Positions 61,387-63,248 of a DNA stretch of 63,248 nt are shown piece by piece. The position numbers were made by a program, and so were the translations under genes. This stretch comes from Desulfuromonadales bacterium. GTDB taxonomy: Bacteria; Desulfobacterota; Desulfuromonadia; Geobacterales; Pseudopelobacteraceae. The DNA is taken from assembly GCA_013349405.1 (NCBI GenBank), contig DUZS01000022.1, positions 1 through 63,248 on the forward strand, read 5' to 3'. The notes under the pieces were generated by a model, which saw nothing but the letters and a program-made list of their open reading frames with translations, searched no databases and had not been told where the DNA came from. The first letter of the stretch is position 1, and every line of letters begins with the position of its first letter.

Positions 61387-61510
61387 ACTGTTCCGTTCCT
61401 TCTACACAGAAGTAGTATCCAAATTTTTTTGCGTTTCCAACAACTGATTTCTCAATTGTCGCACAGCCAGGATTGTGATATCTCTATAACCATTTTAAAA
61501 GGAGATTGCC

Positions 61511-61714
61511 ATGTTACAACAATCGCAAACAACATCAGTTCGTAAACAAACAAAAAAGCTTATTCCACTTGAGCCTGATCGCGCTTCCTTCATGCGCTTG
61601 ACGCTGACGGAGCGCCGCCGTATTCTGCGTGAACAGGCTCTGAAGCTAGTTGATTGCTATACTCGCAATACCGAAGTAACTGGCATGGGCGGCGGAGACT
61701 TCATTGGCTGCTAA
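61511..61714 (+). CDS. Antitoxin of a MazEF-type pair
   Basis: A 67-residue protein behind AAAAGGAG. It has a basic N-terminal part, then RASFMRLTLTERRRILREQA, which resembles antitoxins paired with MazF-like toxins, and GGGDFIGC at the end. It overlaps the toxin start by 11 bases. Role: neutralises and probably represses. Confidence 0.75.
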   Translation: MLQQSQTTSVRKQTKKLIPLEPDRASFMRLTLTERRRILREQALKLVDCYTRNTEVTGMGGGDFIGC

Positions 61715-62054
61715 ACCAAAGCGTGGCGAAATTTGGTTGGTCAATCTTGATCCTACCATCGGAGCAGAAATCAAGAAGACCCGACCGGCAGTCATTATCA
61801 GTTCCGATTCTGTCGGTATTCTTCCCGTTCGCTTGATTGCCCCCATCACCGGTTGGGATGATCGTTATTCCGGCAATATTTGGCATGTCCTCATCACCCC
61901 TGACGCAACGAATAACCTTTCAAAGCCTTCTGCAATAGATGTTCTGCAAGTGCGCGGAATTGACACAGCCCGGCTTGTTCATCGCATTGGAAAAATTGGT
62001 CACAAAATCATGCGAGAGATTACCGAGGCACTTACTGCTGTGGTAGAAGGTTAG
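61704..62054 (+). CDS. MazF/PemK-type mRNA interferase toxin
   Basis: A 116-residue protein starting at TTG behind GGAG, inside the end of the antitoxin gene. Features: KRGEIWLVNLDPTIGAEIKKTRPAVIIS, seen as two short motifs, and PVRLIAPIT, then LSKPSAIDVLQVRGID, which are typical of MazF/PemK. It cuts RNA when free. It lies on the strand opposite to the cox genes. Confidence 0.93.
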   Translation: MAAKPKRGEIWLVNLDPTIGAEIKKTRPAVIISSDSVGILPVRLIAPITGWDDRYSGNIWHVLITPDATNNLSKPSAIDVLQVRGIDTARLVHRIGKIGHKIMREITEALTAVVEG

Positions 62055-62133
62055 CGTCAATACGCAGCCTGTCCCCTTTTGGCCTCCTGAAAAAATACAC
62101 TTCCCGCTCTTTCTTTGTTCTCTTTCGAACCCA

Positions 62134-62736
62134 TCACAGAACCAGGTAATACAGCGGAAAGATAAAAATCCAGATCAGGTCAACCAGATGCCAGTAGAGC
62201 GCGCCGTTCTCCAGCAGGATAAAATTGTCGGCATGGACTTCACCGGAGTGGACTTTCAGTCCGATCCAAGTCAGCAGCGCGGCGCCGATCATAACGTGCA
62301 GCCCGTGAATACCGGTGGAAAGGTAGTAGAGGCTGAAGAACACCGATTCCCCCGGTGCTCCGGCTTTCAGATGCTCAGAACCGGGGTAGATGCCATGGCC
62401 GATCTTGGCACTCCACTCAAAATATTTTATCACCATGAAGCAGGCGGCACAGAGTATCGTTCCTCCGAGCAGTGCCATGGTGCGCCGGCGCTCCCCCTGT
62501 TGCACGGCGGTAACCGCCATGGCGGCAGTGAGGCTGCTGGTAAGCAGGATGGCCGTGTTCGCGGCACCCATGATCCAGTTGAGCTGGGTCCCCCCTGCCG
62601 CAAATTCGTGCGGATAGCGCTTGAGATACACTGCGTAGAGCAGAAACAGCCCGCCGAACAAAAGAAGTTCGGTAAACAGGAACAGCCACATGCCGAGCTT
62701 GGCGGCGAAGTCATCCTTATGCGGGTGGCCGGTCAT
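62134..62736 (-). CDS. coxC: Cytochrome c oxidase subunit III
   Basis: A 200-residue membrane protein with five hydrophobic helices. The SLYYLSTGIHGLHVMIGAALLTW region and C-terminal WHLVDLIWIFIFPLYYLV are typical of short bacterial subunit III. The start overlaps the coxA stop (ATGA). Confidence 0.95.
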   Translation of the reverse strand: MTGHPHKDDFAAKLGMWLFLFTELLLFGGLFLLYAVYLKRYPHEFAAGGTQLNWIMGAANTAILLTSSLTAAMAVTAVQQGERRRTMALLGGTILCAACFMVIKYFEWSAKIGHGIYPGSEHLKAGAPGESVFFSLYYLSTGIHGLHVMIGAALLTWIGLKVHSGEVHADNFILLENGALYWHLVDLIWIFIFPLYYLVL

Positions 62737-63248
62737 TTGTCCACCCCGCTGAAATCATACGGCCCGTGAGTTACGACCGGCTCTTCGAGAAAGTTCTCGG
62801 TTGGCGGCGGCGTCGGCACACTCCACTCAAGGGAGGCTCCTCCCCAGGGGTTGCCTGCAAACGGCACCCCCCACCAGAGTCCCCGGAAAAGGTTGACCAG
62901 CATAATGACGAGACCGAAGGCAAGAATCCAGCTGCCGACCGTCGCAACCAGGTTGAGAGTGGCAAATTCCGGCAGGTAATCGTAATAGCGACGCGGCATC
63001 CCCTGCATGCCGAGCACCTGCATGGTGAAGTAGAGGATATTGAAGCCGGTGAACATCAGCGCCCAGGCAACGATGGCCGGTTTTTCCGCATAGTGGCGCC
63101 CGTAGAATTTTGGCAGCCAGTAGTGCATGGCGGCAAAAAAAGCAAATGCGGTGCCACCGAACATGACGTAGTGAAAGTGGCCGACGACGAAATGGGTATC
63201 GTGGACGTGGATATCAGTTGCGGCTGCGCCAAGGATCAGCCCGCTTAA
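62733..63248 (-). CDS. coxA: Cytochrome c oxidase subunit I, C-terminal part (cut by window edge)
   Basis: About 171 codons, open to the right edge. The heme ligands are in DTHFVVGHFHYVM, encoded at about 63170-63205, and are intact. Further helices follow: GTAFAFFAAMHYWLPKFYG and FNILYFTMQVLGMQGMPRR. The C-terminus carries WSVPTPPPTENF. Subunit I holds heme a, heme a3 and CuB; the N-terminal part with other ligands lies outside the window. Confidence 0.97.
   Translation of the reverse strand, partial: LSGLILGAAATDIHVHDTHFVVGHFHYVMFGGTAFAFFAAMHYWLPKFYGRHYAEKPAIVAWALMFTGFNILYFTMQVLGMQGMPRRYYDYLPEFATLNLVATVGSWILAFGLVIMLVNLFRGLWWGVPFAGNPWGGASLEWSVPTPPPTENFLEEPVVTHGPYDFSGVDK

Overview
The window looks like the chromosome of a Geobacter-like member of Desulfuromonadia. 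It carries secreted hexaheme c-type cytochromes built from c7-type triheme domains, a cytochrome c oxidase operon, a FlbD-MotA-MotB cluster, and a large type VI secretion (T6SS) locus with threonine-phosphorylation control genes. Base composition is moderate, with AT-rich islands at 1276-1616, 5915-6361, 17077-18640, 25225-25345 and 47404-48038. The taxonomic call is an inference from gene content. I saw no rRNA or tRNA gene, no CRISPR array and no intact insertion sequence.

Left part (1-13763). Two copies of a three-gene minus-strand cassette (hexaheme cytochrome, small secreted protein, hexaheme cytochrome) lie exactly 3730 bases apart, with the left copy cut by the window edge. A plus-strand gene between them encodes a secreted cysteine-less thioredoxin-fold/FGE-sulfatase fusion. 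A PP2C phosphatase follows. Then comes a plus-strand block of seven genes (6362-13763): CsgG-like protein, outer-membrane barrel, lipoprotein, trypsin-like protease, Ser/Thr kinase with a PEGA domain, thioredoxin-TPR-CsgG fusion, and a CsgG-like lipoprotein. I do not recognise this block as a described system, and it is the best candidate for something new.

Middle part (13860-47403). An all-minus-strand T6SS locus is transcribed leftwards. It starts with a two-FHA protein, a 675-residue unknown with four ETVIL-like motifs, and a TagH-C-like protein. Then come TssJ, K, L, M, TagF, TagJ, TssA, B, C, Hcp, TssE, F, G and ClpV. The distal part is an effector module: an L,D-transpeptidase-like protein, a TPR methyltransferase, VgrG, DUF6484, DUF2169, a ketosynthase-like protein, a DUF4150 PAAR-like tip, an AHH-type nuclease and an Imm11 immunity protein. 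It closes with a TIGR02270 HEAT protein and an FHA-lytic transglycosylase fusion. All core subunits TssA-TssM are present. The phosphatase at 5180, the kinase at 10106, the FHA proteins and possibly the FGE protein at 1617 would form the phosphorylation switch.

Right part (48039-63248). A plus-strand housekeeping and signalling run holds a PilZ protein, a dethiobiotin-synthetase-like/DRTGG protein, FlbD, MotA, MotB, a PfkB kinase, a TPR lipoprotein, a RodZ-like protein, two response regulators, a universal stress protein, a hybrid histidine kinase and an FAD oxidoreductase. A minus-strand aa3-type oxidase operon (coxA-coxC-coxD-coxB-ctaB-SDR) ends the window. A MazEF-type toxin-antitoxin pair is inserted on the opposite strand between coxC and coxD.
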